Part shown: positions 16,862 through 23,396 of the stretch, in pieces
Position numbering within the stretch: position 1 is the stretch's first letter
How the letters are laid out: each line of letters starts with the position of its first letter
Notes under the pieces: generated by a model
What the model was told of the DNA's origin: nothing
Databases searched by the model: none
The model's input: the letters and a program-made list of their open reading frames with translations, nothing else
Made by a program: the position numbers and the translations under genes
Virus record (IMG/VR): IMGVR_UViG_3300027917_000067
Span: 1 to 46,986 of that record
Source: a virus
Strand: one strand, 5' to 3'
Length of the DNA: 46,986 nt

Positions 16862-17131
16862 ATGGCTAAAGCGAATACAAACGCTACTTCTCCAGCAATA
16901 GATGAGAAACAGTTAATGTTAAGATTGTTCAATGTTCAGGTACAACTGAAGATGGCTGGTCTTACTAAGCGTCTCAACTCTAGAGCTGGATTACCAGGTT
17001 GGTTAGTAGATAAAGAGATTAACTCTTTGATAGACTCAGCGAAGCAAATGGGACTTACAGGTGAAGGCTCAGATGTGAAAGCATCGCTAGAGGAATTTAA
17101 AGAGATAGCTTCATCTATCCAACCTAGTTAG
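16862..17131 (+). CDS. Hypothetical early protein (89 aa)
   Basis: The first rightward gene. A strong GAGGAG ribosome site lies before the ATG. The N-terminus is low complexity (A-K-A-N-T-N-A-T-S-P-A); the rest is predicted helical (L-M-L-R-L-F-N-V-Q-V-Q-L-K-M-A-G-L-T-K-R; W-L-V-D-K-E-I-N-S-L-I-D-S-A-K). Its codon and base use are less AT-rich than its neighbours. No family recognised. Its place as leading gene suggests early, abundant expression. Confidence 0.7.
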   Translation: MAKANTNATSPAIDEKQLMLRLFNVQVQLKMAGLTKRLNSRAGLPGWLVDKEINSLIDSAKQMGLTGEGSDVKASLEEFKEIASSIQPS

Positions 17132-17478
17132 TCTAGTAGCTAGTTATGAATTAAGATTCGGGGTTTAGTGCACCTGGCAACAGAACGCACTTAGTTACTT
17201 TATTTATTATTATTATTATCATTCTATTACAGATACAGTAATATTGTAGGTGATATGGCATATATACTTACATATTTTAGGTAGATACGATAGATATAGT
17301 TTAATAAGTAAAGATAAACACCCTATATACTATAAACTTTTAAGTAAACATGGGTAAACAACAATAGATTTACACAAATCGCTTAAATACGGCGTTATTT
17401 TCTAAATGTGATATGTCGAGTCGCACTAGGAAATATAATACAACCTATGCATATTCTTATGCGTAAAAAGGAACAAAT
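17132..17478. other. Intergenic stretch, no gene seen
   Basis: 347 nt without a convincing frame. It holds a short stem (AGTGC 17167-17171 with GCACT 17187-17191), a small ATT microsatellite near 17204-17218, and the word TTTACACAAATCG near 17371, which recurs almost unchanged (TTTGCACAAATCG) near 17820. It may be a leader or replication-related region. I see no clear promoter. Confidence 0.4.
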
Positions 17479-17658
17479 ATGAAAGTAGAACAAGTAAAAA
17501 TAGTTCGTAAGATGAATAACTTACTATGCGGTGGTTATATGACCAAAGGCAAAGTAGAGATTGTTTGTGATTTCATGCGTAAATATAATATCGATTGTAC
17601 TAATGAAGATATTGATACGTTCTTACGCACTATTAGTGTAATAGAAGATTACAATTAG
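17479..17658 (+). CDS. Small hypothetical protein (59 aa)
   Basis: ATG at 17479 with AAGGA 8 nt upstream; TAG at 17656-17658. Begins M-K-V-E-Q-V-K-I-V-R-K-M-N-N-L-L and contains F-M-R-K-Y-N-I-D-C-T-N-E-D-I-D-T-F-L. The mix of residues looks like a real globular small protein. It is flanked by two long non-coding stretches. No family recognised. Confidence 0.55.
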   Translation: MKVEQVKIVRKMNNLLCGGYMTKGKVEIVCDFMRKYNIDCTNEDIDTFLRTISVIEDYN

Positions 17659-17665
17659 TATTCAT

Positions 17666-18173
17666 ATAACTTGGCGGAGTTATGCCTCTTGTGGGCGACC
17701 GTAAACTACGTGGTTAATCCAGGAAAGTAGTTGAAACGTGACCAGTCTTATATAGTATTATTTATAATGCATAGTAAATAATCATTTACAATCACGGTAT
17801 GTATAAGATGAATGAAATATTTGCACAAATCGGTTATATAAATCCAGGCATCAATGCATAACAAAACCAATAAGTTTTTTTTCTCGTAGTAAGGACCTTT
17901 ATCGCTCATTACCTCGTTCCTTTTCTTAGTTGTTTATCAGTTAGGTTGGTAAGGGTCCAAAAATTATTAAAATACGGCTATATAAGTGGATAATAATGTA
18001 ACACCGCACATAATCCACCTTGAGGCAATTGGATATCAAAAGTATATCTGAGTAGTTAGGCAATGGTCAAATGACTGAGCAAACCTATGCTAATCAAGAT
18101 ACCGAACAAAGATAAGCGCAGGTGTATCTTAAGTGGTATTGTAGGGGGATAGCTTCCCAATGCGTAGTCCTAC
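17666..18173 (+). ncRNA. Candidate large structured RNA
   Basis: The 565-nt gap contains at least eight compatible helices in the rightward orientation: 17666-17671/17678-17683 (6 bp); 17704-17709/17727-17732 (6 bp, extended by CGT/ACG); 17893-17904/17947-17958 (12 pairs including three G-U); 17986-17991/18013-18018 (6 bp); 18031-18036/18044-18049 (6 bp, one G-U); 18057-18060/18084-18087; 18096-18102/18124-18130 (7 bp); 18141-18146/18168-18173 (6 bp, one G-U) enclosing a GGGA/TCCC-type hairpin. There is no gene-length frame, and the patch is richer in G and C than its surroundings. I cannot match it to a known RNA family. Large ornate RNAs (GOLLD and ROOL types) do occur in phages. Boundaries are approximate. 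Confidence 0.5.
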
Positions 18174-18223
18174 TATAGACGTATTTTAATATGTTTAATC
18201 AAGTAAAATGAAAGTAGGTAATT

Positions 18224-18838
18224 ATGAAAGTAAAAAAATGGGAGTATCAGCAACGTCAAACTCCAAATAAACAATCGTTGCATTATAAGAACTTTATGAA
18301 ACAATATAGAGCTTATAATAGATTTATTGACAGATGGGGTAGATTACCAATGCAAAGTAATACTAGTAATCGTAGACCTATTGCAGAACGTAGATTATAT
18401 CAATGGGCATCACAGATAAAACATAAAATGCAACAACGTAAACTTCCGCAATGGAAATATAATCTATGTACAAATATTTCTGGTTGGGAATGGAATAGAC
18501 AAAGTAATGTGTGGACACAACGTTATTTAGAGTGTAAAGCATACATAGAACAATATGGTCATACTCCAACACAGATACGACCAGAACGCTTTCCAAAAAG
18601 AATATATAAAGGAAAATGGATTTCACCAATAGATGCACAACTACATACGTTATCTATATGGGTAATGTGTCAACGTAGAAAGTTTAATAAAGGTGAATTA
18701 TTGCCACAAAGACTTAATGCATTGATAGACATTGACTTTGATTTTGAGCCTAATATGGGACCAAGAGACGGTAATATAAACGGAATGGACACTATGGAAA
18801 ACATCAATAGAATAGTAGAGGAGAATGATTATGTCTAA
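18224..18838 (+). CDS. Helicase-associated (HA) domain protein, two repeats (204 aa)
   Basis: Two repeats of the helicase-associated domain are visible. The first spans about residues 25-90 (Y-R-A-Y-N-R-F-I-D-R-W-G-R-L-P ... L-Y-Q-W-A-S-Q-I-K-H-K). The second spans about 97-172 (Y-L-E-C-K-A-Y-I-E-Q-Y-G-H-T-P ... L-S-I-W-V-M-C-Q-R-R-K-F-N-K-G-E-L ... R-L-N-A-L-I-D-I-D-F). These tryptophan-rich helical modules are usually appended to helicases and are thought to bind nucleic acid. Here no helicase domain is attached. A DNA- or RNA-binding accessory role is likely. The next gene starts inside its last codons. Confidence 0.72.
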   Translation: MKVKKWEYQQRQTPNKQSLHYKNFMKQYRAYNRFIDRWGRLPMQSNTSNRRPIAERRLYQWASQIKHKMQQRKLPQWKYNLCTNISGWEWNRQSNVWTQRYLECKAYIEQYGHTPTQIRPERFPKRIYKGKWISPIDAQLHTLSIWVMCQRRKFNKGELLPQRLNALIDIDFDFEPNMGPRDGNINGMDTMENINRIVEENDYV

Positions 18839-18995
18839 ACCTTATCATCAGTATTATAATGAGATACAAGCTACTGATAAACGTAAAAGTATCGCTGTTC
18901 TTTCAGCATATAAACGATATAGACAAGAAACAATGTTAGGTCGTATTGCAGTTAGAATGGATAGTTTAATTGATTTACTAAGAAGGAGGACTTAG
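18831..18995 (+). CDS. Small basic hypothetical protein (54 aa)
   Basis: ATG 18831 (8-nt overlap with the preceding gene, GAGGAG just upstream), TAG 18993-18995. M-S-K-P-Y-H-Q-Y-Y-N-E-I-Q-A-T-D-K-R-K-S at the start and S-L-I-D-L-L-R-R-R-T at the end; probably two helices. Function unknown. Confidence 0.6.
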   Translation: MSKPYHQYYNEIQATDKRKSIAVLSAYKRYRQETMLGRIAVRMDSLIDLLRRRT

Positions 18996-18996
18996 T

Positions 18997-19527
18997 ATGG
19001 GATTTGATTTAATAGCAAAAAAACCAAGCTCAGAACAATATAGCGACTATCGATTTAATGTCTGGGGATGGAGATTACCTTGGAACTATATTTGTCATTT
19101 TGCACACGATGAATTACTCAAGAATAAAAAACCAGTAATTATAGATGAATCTATATGTAAAGGTGGCGGATATAATGACGGAACTACAGTTTCAAGTGAA
19201 CAAGCAAAAAAGATAGCAGAAATTATCTTTAAACACGATAAAGATGGTACGCTGGACGAATTGGAAGACTCAAATAGAAATGATAGACTTGAAGCAAATA
19301 AAATTAATAAAGAACTAGAAAAAAAGATGGATAAGTTAAAACAAGAAGTAGAAAAAGAGACTGGAAAGTCTGGACTTGCTCCTATAAACTATCCAAAGAA
19401 ATTTCGAGTAAAGTATGATGAGTTATCAAATCAAAGAGATTGGCGTTCTTATTATGGATTTAATAAAGAAAGTATGTTATCATTTGCAGAATTTATGAAA
19501 CAATCTGGAGGGTTTGAAATATGGTAA
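18997..19527 (+). CDS. Conserved phage hypothetical protein (176 aa)
   Basis: Starts M-G-F-D-L-I-A-K-K-P, followed by Y-R-F-N-V-W-G-W-R-L-P-W-N-Y-I-C. The 'M-G-F-D-L ... N-V-W-x-W-R-P/L-x-W-x-Y' start is shared by a family seen in phages and some bacteria, without known function. The middle (about 85-125) is a charged coiled coil (L-E-K-K-M-D-K-L-K-Q-E-V-E-K-E). AAGGAGGA lies upstream. It overlaps the next gene by 7 nt. Confidence 0.65.
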   Translation: MGFDLIAKKPSSEQYSDYRFNVWGWRLPWNYICHFAHDELLKNKKPVIIDESICKGGGYNDGTTVSSEQAKKIAEIIFKHDKDGTLDELEDSNRNDRLEANKINKELEKKMDKLKQEVEKETGKSGLAPINYPKKFRVKYDELSNQRDWRSYYGFNKESMLSFAEFMKQSGGFEIW

Positions 19528-19790
19528 ATAAACAAAGCCAAAAATATCGCATCTTAAAGCATTTAAAAAAACATAGACGCATCACGTCAATGGAAGCGTT
19601 TACAAAATTTAATGCTACAAGACTTAGTGGTATTATATACAATCTTAGAGAAGATGGATTTAACATTAATACAGAGCGTATTGTTAAGAATGGAAAATCG
19701 TTTGGACGATATTATCTAATTGAAAACGATACAAATGAATCATTGTTACATCAATATTTCTTACAAGATTGGGCAGTAATTAATGGTTAG
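19521..19790 (+). CDS. Winged helix-turn-helix DNA-binding protein (89 aa)
   Basis: Residues 5-65 fit the HTH_39 type: K-Y-R-I-L-K-H-L-K-K-H-R-R-I-T-S-M-E-A, then T-R-L-S-G-I-I-Y-N-L-R-E-D-G-F-N-I, then a wing (V-K-N-G-K-S-F-G-R-Y-Y-L). It is a likely transcription regulator acting within this region. It is the last gene before a predicted terminator and promoter, which would put it at the end of the first early unit. Its target site is not identifiable, but the repeats at 16546-16579 are candidates. Confidence 0.75.
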   Translation: MVNKQSQKYRILKHLKKHRRITSMEAFTKFNATRLSGIIYNLREDGFNINTERIVKNGKSFGRYYLIENDTNESLLHQYFLQDWAVING

Positions 19791-19802
19791 CACTCTACTT
19801 GT

Positions 19803-19820
19803 TTTACTTGGTGCGTAAAC
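19803..19820 (+). repeat. 18-nt inverted repeat, copy 1 (flanks recombination/replication module)
   Basis: TTTACTTGGTGCGTAAAC here is identical to the reverse complement of bases 31132-31149. It lies 13 nt after the end of the HTH gene and before the promoter of the nuclease gene. The sequence is itself a partial hairpin (TTTAC/GTAAA around TTGGTGC). Confidence 0.7.
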
Positions 19821-19830
19821 GAAAGGTTGG

Positions 19831-19864
19831 GGTATATTCTTAGTGGATATACCTTGACTTTTTC
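19831..19864 (+). terminator. Possible intrinsic terminator
   Basis: GGTATAT (19831-19837) pairs perfectly with ATATACC (19847-19853) around a 9-nt loop, and a T-rich run follows (TTGACTTTTT). The stem is AT-rich and weak by itself, though two more G-U pairs can extend it. It would end the unit that stops at 19790. It overlaps the -35 box of the next promoter. Confidence 0.42.
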
Positions 19865-19882
19865 TATTGATATTGCTATATT
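19854..19882 (+). promoter_or_regulatory. Sigma70-like promoter for the recombination operon
   Basis: TTGACT (19854-19859), a 17-nt spacer and TATATT (19877-19882) match the bacterial consensus at 5/6 in each box with ideal spacing. The start site would fall near 19889, just before the AGGAGG ribosome site and the ATG at 19908. This is the best host-type promoter I see. Confidence 0.62.
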
Positions 19883-19907
19883 TAGAAACATTTCTAGGAG
19901 GAAATAT

Positions 19908-20657
19908 ATGATAGATATTCCAAAAATATATAACGATTATCTACAACAAAAAAACAAAGAAAATCGTGAAAAGTACAAAGATTACCAAGGGTGGTTTAGT
20001 GCTAGTAGCGCAGGTAGTTGTTATAGAAAGCAGTTGCATAGACAACAAGATTTGACATTAGAGCCTTTAGAAGAAAAAAGTGCAAGACTTTTACGATTAG
20101 GAACTCTAGTACATGCAGACTTTGAACAAGCATTAAAAGATTGGGACATACAAGAACACGTAGATAAACCTGATGAGATACAAGTATTTACAGAACATAG
20201 AATAGAAATACCTGAACTCAATGTAATGGGGCATCTAGATATTGGTGTTGTCAATCGTGAAGGTGAAATGATACACGTATATGATATTAAAACCGCAGGT
20301 GCTTGGAAATGGCGTATGAAGTTTGGTAGAAATCCAGACAAGAATCCTAGTACAAATTATGAGTTACAGTTAGCTACATATGCTATAGGACTAGGTAACC
20401 AAGAAGATATAACTGATGTGAGATTATCCATTATGTGGTATAATAAAGATAATTCACAAATGAAAGAAGAGCCAATTTCTAATATGTATATGGAAGCGGC
20501 TTTCGACTATTGGACAGATTTAAATGAAACAAGCGATAATATAAAGGGTGAGGCAGAAATGCTAGACCCTGGAAGTGAAAATGTTCCCGTATATAATTGG
20601 GAATGCAAATATTGTGAGTTCCAAGGAAAATATTGTCCTGGATTATATAATATTTAA
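19908..20657 (+). CDS. Cas4/RecB-like PD-(D/E)XK nuclease with Fe-S cysteines (249 aa)
   Basis: Start at ATG 19908 (AGGAGG 6 nt upstream). The frame is open further upstream but has no ribosome site there. Nuclease motifs: L-G-T-L-V-H69, G-H-L-D111, V-Y-D126-I-K128-T and Y-E-L-Q-L-A-T-Y at 151-158 (the Q-x-x-x-Y motif). Four cysteines that can hold an iron-sulfur cluster are placed as in Cas4 and AddB: C38 (G-S-C-Y-R-K), C233, C236 and C243 (W-E-C-K-Y-C ... Y-C-P-G). Enzymes of this kind chew DNA ends to single strands for annealing. It shares an operon with a Sak3-type annealing protein and an SSB, forming a two-component recombination system. No Cas1 or Cas2 is present. Confidence 0.85.
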   Translation: MIDIPKIYNDYLQQKNKENREKYKDYQGWFSASSAGSCYRKQLHRQQDLTLEPLEEKSARLLRLGTLVHADFEQALKDWDIQEHVDKPDEIQVFTEHRIEIPELNVMGHLDIGVVNREGEMIHVYDIKTAGAWKWRMKFGRNPDKNPSTNYELQLATYAIGLGNQEDITDVRLSIMWYNKDNSQMKEEPISNMYMEAAFDYWTDLNETSDNIKGEAEMLDPGSENVPVYNWECKYCEFQGKYCPGLYNI

Positions 20658-20679
20658 ACACTAGAAAGGAGGAAATCTA

Positions 20680-20910
20680 GTGGAAGAAGTAACGATACAA
20701 GAATGTAGTATTTGTCATCAAGATATAGATACACAAATACTATCAAGGATAAATCCATCTACAGGAGTAGAAGTAAGAGATGTATACTGGACGGAGGGAC
20801 ACAACGCTGAACCAGTTACAGATGGTAGATGTTGTACAAGTTGTAATAATGATGTTGTAGTGCCTGAACGCATTAGAAGACTTCAGGTGGAGAATGCATA
20901 TGACGCTTGA
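20680..20910 (+). CDS. Small zinc-ribbon-like protein, paralogue A (76 aa)
   Basis: GTG start at 20680 with AAAGGAGG upstream. C9-x2-C12 (C-S-I-C) and C51-C52-x2-C55 (G-R-C-C-T-S-C-N), with the intervening element E-G-H-N-A-E-P and the following V-P-E-R-I. The next gene repeats this plan (G-F-N-A-E-P, G-R-C-C-A-V-C-N, L-P-T-R-L), so the two are tandem paralogues. Small phage proteins with this layout are common; their role is unknown, and zinc binding is inferred from the cysteines. Confidence 0.68.
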   Translation: MEEVTIQECSICHQDIDTQILSRINPSTGVEVRDVYWTEGHNAEPVTDGRCCTSCNNDVVVPERIRRLQVENAYDA

Positions 20911-21103
20911 TACATATAAGAATCCTAAGAATTGTTGTCTTTGTGGAGAGAAATTAGGAAATCCTTATGGATTCAACGCAGAGCCAATAAAAAATGGAAG
21001 ATGCTGTGCAGTATGTAATTACCAAGCAGTATTACCAACACGATTAAAACTATTCGTAAATCAAACAAAGAAAGAAGGTAAACACGATGGCAAACGTAAA
21101 TAG
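20900..21103 (+). CDS. Small zinc-ribbon-like protein, paralogue B (67 aa)
   Basis: I choose ATG 20900 (GGTGGAG 7 nt upstream) over the ATG 6 nt earlier, which sits on the ribosome site. C-C-L-C-G-E-K-L-G, G-F-N-A-E-P-I-K-N-G-R-C-C-A-V-C-N and L-P-T-R-L-K-L match paralogue A. The C-terminus is basic (K-K-E-G-K-H-D-G-K-R-K). It overlaps the previous gene by 11 nt and the next by 17 nt. Confidence 0.66.
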   Translation: MTLDTYKNPKNCCLCGEKLGNPYGFNAEPIKNGRCCAVCNYQAVLPTRLKLFVNQTKKEGKHDGKRK

Positions 21104-21296
21104 TAAAACTTTTGGAGATGTAGTTGTTTATGAAACTGAATGGCGTTCATTTCTAGAAGTGCAGAAGTCTGGAAATCATAATATGATGAGTCCAGCAGCA
21201 AGAGTAGAAGGAGGTTGCGACAAGGAAACTTGGTTTGCAATGCTATCTAATTATGAAACACTTGAAAAAGAATGGGGTAACAATGAAACAGAATAA
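21087..21296 (+). CDS. Hypothetical protein (69 aa)
   Basis: Starts M-A-N-V-N-S-K-T-F-G-D-V-V-V-Y and contains E-W-R-S-F-L-E-V-Q-K-S-G and M-M-S-P-A-A-R-V. Similar short proteins occur beside recombination genes of other phages, with no function known to me. AAGAAGG precedes the ATG. The annealing gene starts inside its last codons. Confidence 0.6.
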   Translation: MANVNSKTFGDVVVYETEWRSFLEVQKSGNHNMMSPAARVEGGCDKETWFAMLSNYETLEKEWGNNETE

Positions 21297-21858
21297 CGTA
21301 TTTGAAGTACTAAGTAAAATAGACGTCAAAGAACACATTGAGAAGAAAGGTAATTTTAGCTATCTTTCTTGGGCTTGGGCTGTAAGAGTATTACTACAGC
21401 ACTTTCCAGAAGCAACTTGGCAAGTACATACTTTCTTTGATAACAGCGTAGAAACACCTTATATGCGTACTGAAGCTGGTGCATTTGTACAAGTATCAGT
21501 AGATGTAGAAGGAATACGAAGAACTCAAGTACACCCAGTATTAGACCATACAAATAAAACTGTATTAGAACCTAATGCTTTTCAAATAAACACAGCAATA
21601 CAACGTTGTTTAGCAAAAGCAATAGCATTACATGGATTAGGATTGTATATCTATGCTGGTGAAGATTTGCCAACAGCTCCTGATAAATTAAATAAAGAGC
21701 AATATGAATCAATCTTTGGATTGTTGAAAATAATTGACGATAAAGAGTTAGAGGCAAAAGTAATTGAACAAATTGGTGATGAAACTATCAATGATGCTAA
21801 CTTTAAAGCGGCGTATGCAAAACTGAAACGCAAAGCTAATAAGGTAGGTGCAAAATGA
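21283..21858 (+). CDS. Single-strand annealing protein, Sak3 / DUF1071 family (191 aa)
   Basis: ATG 21283 is preferred because earlier in-frame starts lie deep in the upstream gene. The conserved blocks are clear: Y-L-S-W-A-W-A-V-R-V-L-L (about 24-35), E-A-G-A-F-V-Q-V-S-V, and then I-N-T-A-I-Q-R-C-L-A-K-A-I-A-L-H-G-L-G-L-Y-I-Y, which is the hallmark of DUF1071 recombinases. The protein anneals complementary single strands for phage recombination and repair. It works with the Cas4-like nuclease two to three genes upstream and the SSB-like protein downstream. Confidence 0.87.
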   Translation: MKQNNVFEVLSKIDVKEHIEKKGNFSYLSWAWAVRVLLQHFPEATWQVHTFFDNSVETPYMRTEAGAFVQVSVDVEGIRRTQVHPVLDHTNKTVLEPNAFQINTAIQRCLAKAIALHGLGLYIYAGEDLPTAPDKLNKEQYESIFGLLKIIDDKELEAKVIEQIGDETINDANFKAAYAKLKRKANKVGAK

Positions 21859-22115
21859 AGTTAGAAGAAATCAACAATACAGACAATTATAGAGATGATG
21901 TATACAAAGTAAACGCAAAATACACAATAGGTGTCAATGATGGTAAAGAATTTCGTGAAGCTACCTTTACTGGTACAAAGCTATATCACGGAAAACCAAT
22001 AATGACATTTGTTATGTGGGGTGGTACACGTAATGGTCATCTAAACTTAAATATTAACCAAAGTTATCTATCCTATGCGATAGAAGAGCCAATGGAGGTA
22101 GACCAAGATGGGTAA
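21855..22115 (+). CDS. Hypothetical protein (86 aa)
   Basis: ATGA overlap with the annealing gene. Mostly beta (Y-K-V-N-A-K-Y-T-I-G-V; I-M-T-F-V-M-W-G-G-T-R-N-G-H-L-N). No family recognised. Its place between annealing protein and SSB suggests a recombination accessory, by context only. Confidence 0.6.
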   Translation: MKLEEINNTDNYRDDVYKVNAKYTIGVNDGKEFREATFTGTKLYHGKPIMTFVMWGGTRNGHLNLNINQSYLSYAIEEPMEVDQDG

Positions 22116-22386
22116 ATTTACTCGTGAAGACGCAAAAGCGATGCTAGATGCTGGGAAAATAGACCAAGAAACTTTTGACGAAATGGAAAAAGATGGTGCG
22201 TTTTCTAATTCTAGAAGAAGTACAACACGTTTTATTGAAACAGCAGATGGAACTTGGGTTTCTCCAAGACTCTATTTTGATGGATTAGGTAAAGCACAAT
22301 ACAGCGAAAAAATGCTTGAATTAAAAACAAAGGTAAATTCTTTATTTCAAGAATATACCACAACTGAAACTGGAGACACTAAATGA
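22108..22386 (+). CDS. Hypothetical protein (92 aa)
   Basis: The N-terminus is helical (T-R-E-D-A-K-A-M-L-D-A-G-K-I-D-Q-E-T-F-D-E-M), resembling a short linker-plus-EF-like helix pair without calcium ligands. Then T-A-D-G-T-W-V-S-P-R-L-Y-F. Overlaps the previous gene by 8 nt and the next by 4 (ATGA). Function unknown. Confidence 0.58.
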   Translation: MGKFTREDAKAMLDAGKIDQETFDEMEKDGAFSNSRRSTTRFIETADGTWVSPRLYFDGLGKAQYSEKMLELKTKVNSLFQEYTTTETGDTK

Positions 22387-22949
22387 AACCGATAGAAAAT
22401 GCAATATACAATGAAAGTAAAAACACATATAAACCAATACCTGAAGGTACATATCCAGCTCATATTAGCAAGTTTGAGTCAAAAGAATATAATGGTGCAT
22501 ATGTATTTAATGTAACTTTTAAAGTAGCAGAAGAAGCCAAAGATATTGAGTTTGCTGAACAGCAGAAAGATAACAATGGTAAATTAGTACCAACAGGTGC
22601 TAGTGTTACTGGACAACAAGCTGTAGGCAAGGAATATCGTACTGATAAAGGTATATGGTTAACACCAAACTTATCTGAAGAAGATTCTTGGAAAAACAAA
22701 CGTTATGCTGAGTTCTTTGCAAGTATTGGTATGGCTTTTGGTAAAGACGACAATGGTAATACGCAATTACAAATGGTTGAAGAAGCTGATGTAATGGGTT
22801 TACCTTGTTTAATTCAGTTAGTCAATACTGAGTTCAAAAATGCAGATGGCGAAACTCGTTCATCACTTAAAGTAGGTAAAGTACATAAGTGGGAAGACGG
22901 AGAACGCATTAGTTCTGATGAATTGGAAGCAGATGACTTACCATTCTAA
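22383..22949 (+). CDS. Single-stranded DNA-binding protein-like (188 aa)
   Basis: Predicted OB-like beta protein beginning with I-P-E-G-T-Y-P-A-H-I-S-K-F-E (about 18-31) and F-N-V-T-F-K-V-A-E, as in DUF669-like phage proteins. The C-terminus is strongly acidic and ends D-D-L-P-F, the tip typical of bacterial SSB proteins (D-D-I-P-F) that recruits partner proteins. It would coat the strands exposed by the nuclease. The family call is by eye; the acidic tip and operon context are the best evidence. Confidence 0.68.
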   Translation: MKPIENAIYNESKNTYKPIPEGTYPAHISKFESKEYNGAYVFNVTFKVAEEAKDIEFAEQQKDNNGKLVPTGASVTGQQAVGKEYRTDKGIWLTPNLSEEDSWKNKRYAEFFASIGMAFGKDDNGNTQLQMVEEADVMGLPCLIQLVNTEFKNADGETRSSLKVGKVHKWEDGERISSDELEADDLPF

Positions 22950-22953
22950 TTAC

Positions 22954-23018
22954 TAGACAGCGGGGTCGGTGAACTATAATCAATTGATTATCTTCATATA
23001 TAACAGACCCCAAGTCTA
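22954..23018 (+). ncRNA. Structured RNA element after the SSB gene
   Basis: Directly after the SSB stop, TAGAC (22954-22958) pairs with GTCTA (23014-23018) and GGGGTC (22962-22967) with GACCCC (23006-23011), an 11-bp interrupted stem. Inside lies the perfect 16-nt palindrome ATAATCAATTGATTAT (22976-22991). There is no T-run after the stem, so it is not a typical terminator. It may be an mRNA stabiliser, a processing site or a small RNA. Confidence 0.5.
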
Positions 23019-23036
23019 ATATTAAAGAGAGCTTCT

Positions 23037-23192
23037 ATGGTAGCGAAACTCCACATAAACAATGAAATATATCTGATGGATTCATTTATCTCTTTGAAAT
23101 ATAATGTAAAAAATGTAATTTATATGAGGGTTCAACGTATTGAGATTAACCAGGATATTCCTGGTCATGTAAATACTGGTATGGCTACTTAG
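23037..23192 (+). CDS. Possible small protein (51 aa)
   Basis: An open frame from ATG 23037 to TAG 23190-23192, M-V-A-K-L-H-I-N-N-E-I-Y-L-M at the start. The ribosome site is weak (AGAGAG). The frame overlaps a well-paired hairpin at 23126-23199, so either the frame is chance within an RNA element or the RNA stem sits in the gene's end. Low confidence. Confidence 0.3.
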   Translation: MVAKLHINNEIYLMDSFISLKYNVKNVIYMRVQRIEINQDIPGHVNTGMAT

Positions 23193-23199
23193 AGCCCTC
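23126..23199 (+). ncRNA. Structured RNA element, three stacked stems
   Basis: GAGGGTTC (23126-23133) pairs with GAGCCCTC (23192-23199), eight pairs with one G-U; GTATT (23137-23141) with AATAC (23172-23176); ACCAGG (23149-23154) with CCTGGT (23160-23165) around a 5-nt loop. It ends 9 nt before the ribosome site of the next gene, so it could control its translation. Confidence 0.5.
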
Positions 23200-23216
23200 G
23201 TATAAAAGGAGGAATT

Positions 23217-23396
23217 TTGGATAAACTTAAACAAGCACAAGAATTGTTGCGTGTAAATACTGTTTGGAATGGAATCATAAAACGAATAAAAGATAGTTTG
23301 GATATTGGTTCTAGTGAAAAAGATTTAATAGACGATATTGTGCAAATTGAATGGGCGAAGGAAAAACGCAATGAACGAAGCAGTAATAACAATTAA
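23217..23396 (+). CDS. Small hypothetical protein, TTG start (59 aa)
   Basis: TTG at 23217 with AAAGGAGGA just upstream, TAA 23394-23396. Translates as M-D-K-L-K-Q-A-Q-E-L-L-R-V-N-T and includes K-D-L-I-D-D-I-V-Q-I-E-W-A-K-E-K-R; helical. The strong ribosome site supports the rare TTG start. Function unknown. Confidence 0.55.
   Translation: MDKLKQAQELLRVNTVWNGIIKRIKDSLDIGSSEKDLIDDIVQIEWAKEKRNERSSNNN

Noticed and set aside
17808-17861. 17-codon frame starting M-N-E-I-F-A-Q-I-G
   Set aside because: Too short, no convincing ribosome site, and inside the candidate structured RNA.
17872-17886. Eight-T run as an intrinsic terminator
   Set aside because: No adequate stem lies directly before the T-run; it lies between the predicted helices of the candidate RNA.
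17131-18223. tRNA genes in the long gap
   Set aside because: No cloverleaf with a GGTTCRA-type T arm and matching acceptor stem could be drawn.
19908-20657. CRISPR adaptation gene cas4
   Set aside because: The protein is Cas4-like, but there is no Cas1, Cas2, effector or repeat-spacer array. The annealing-protein operon explains it better.
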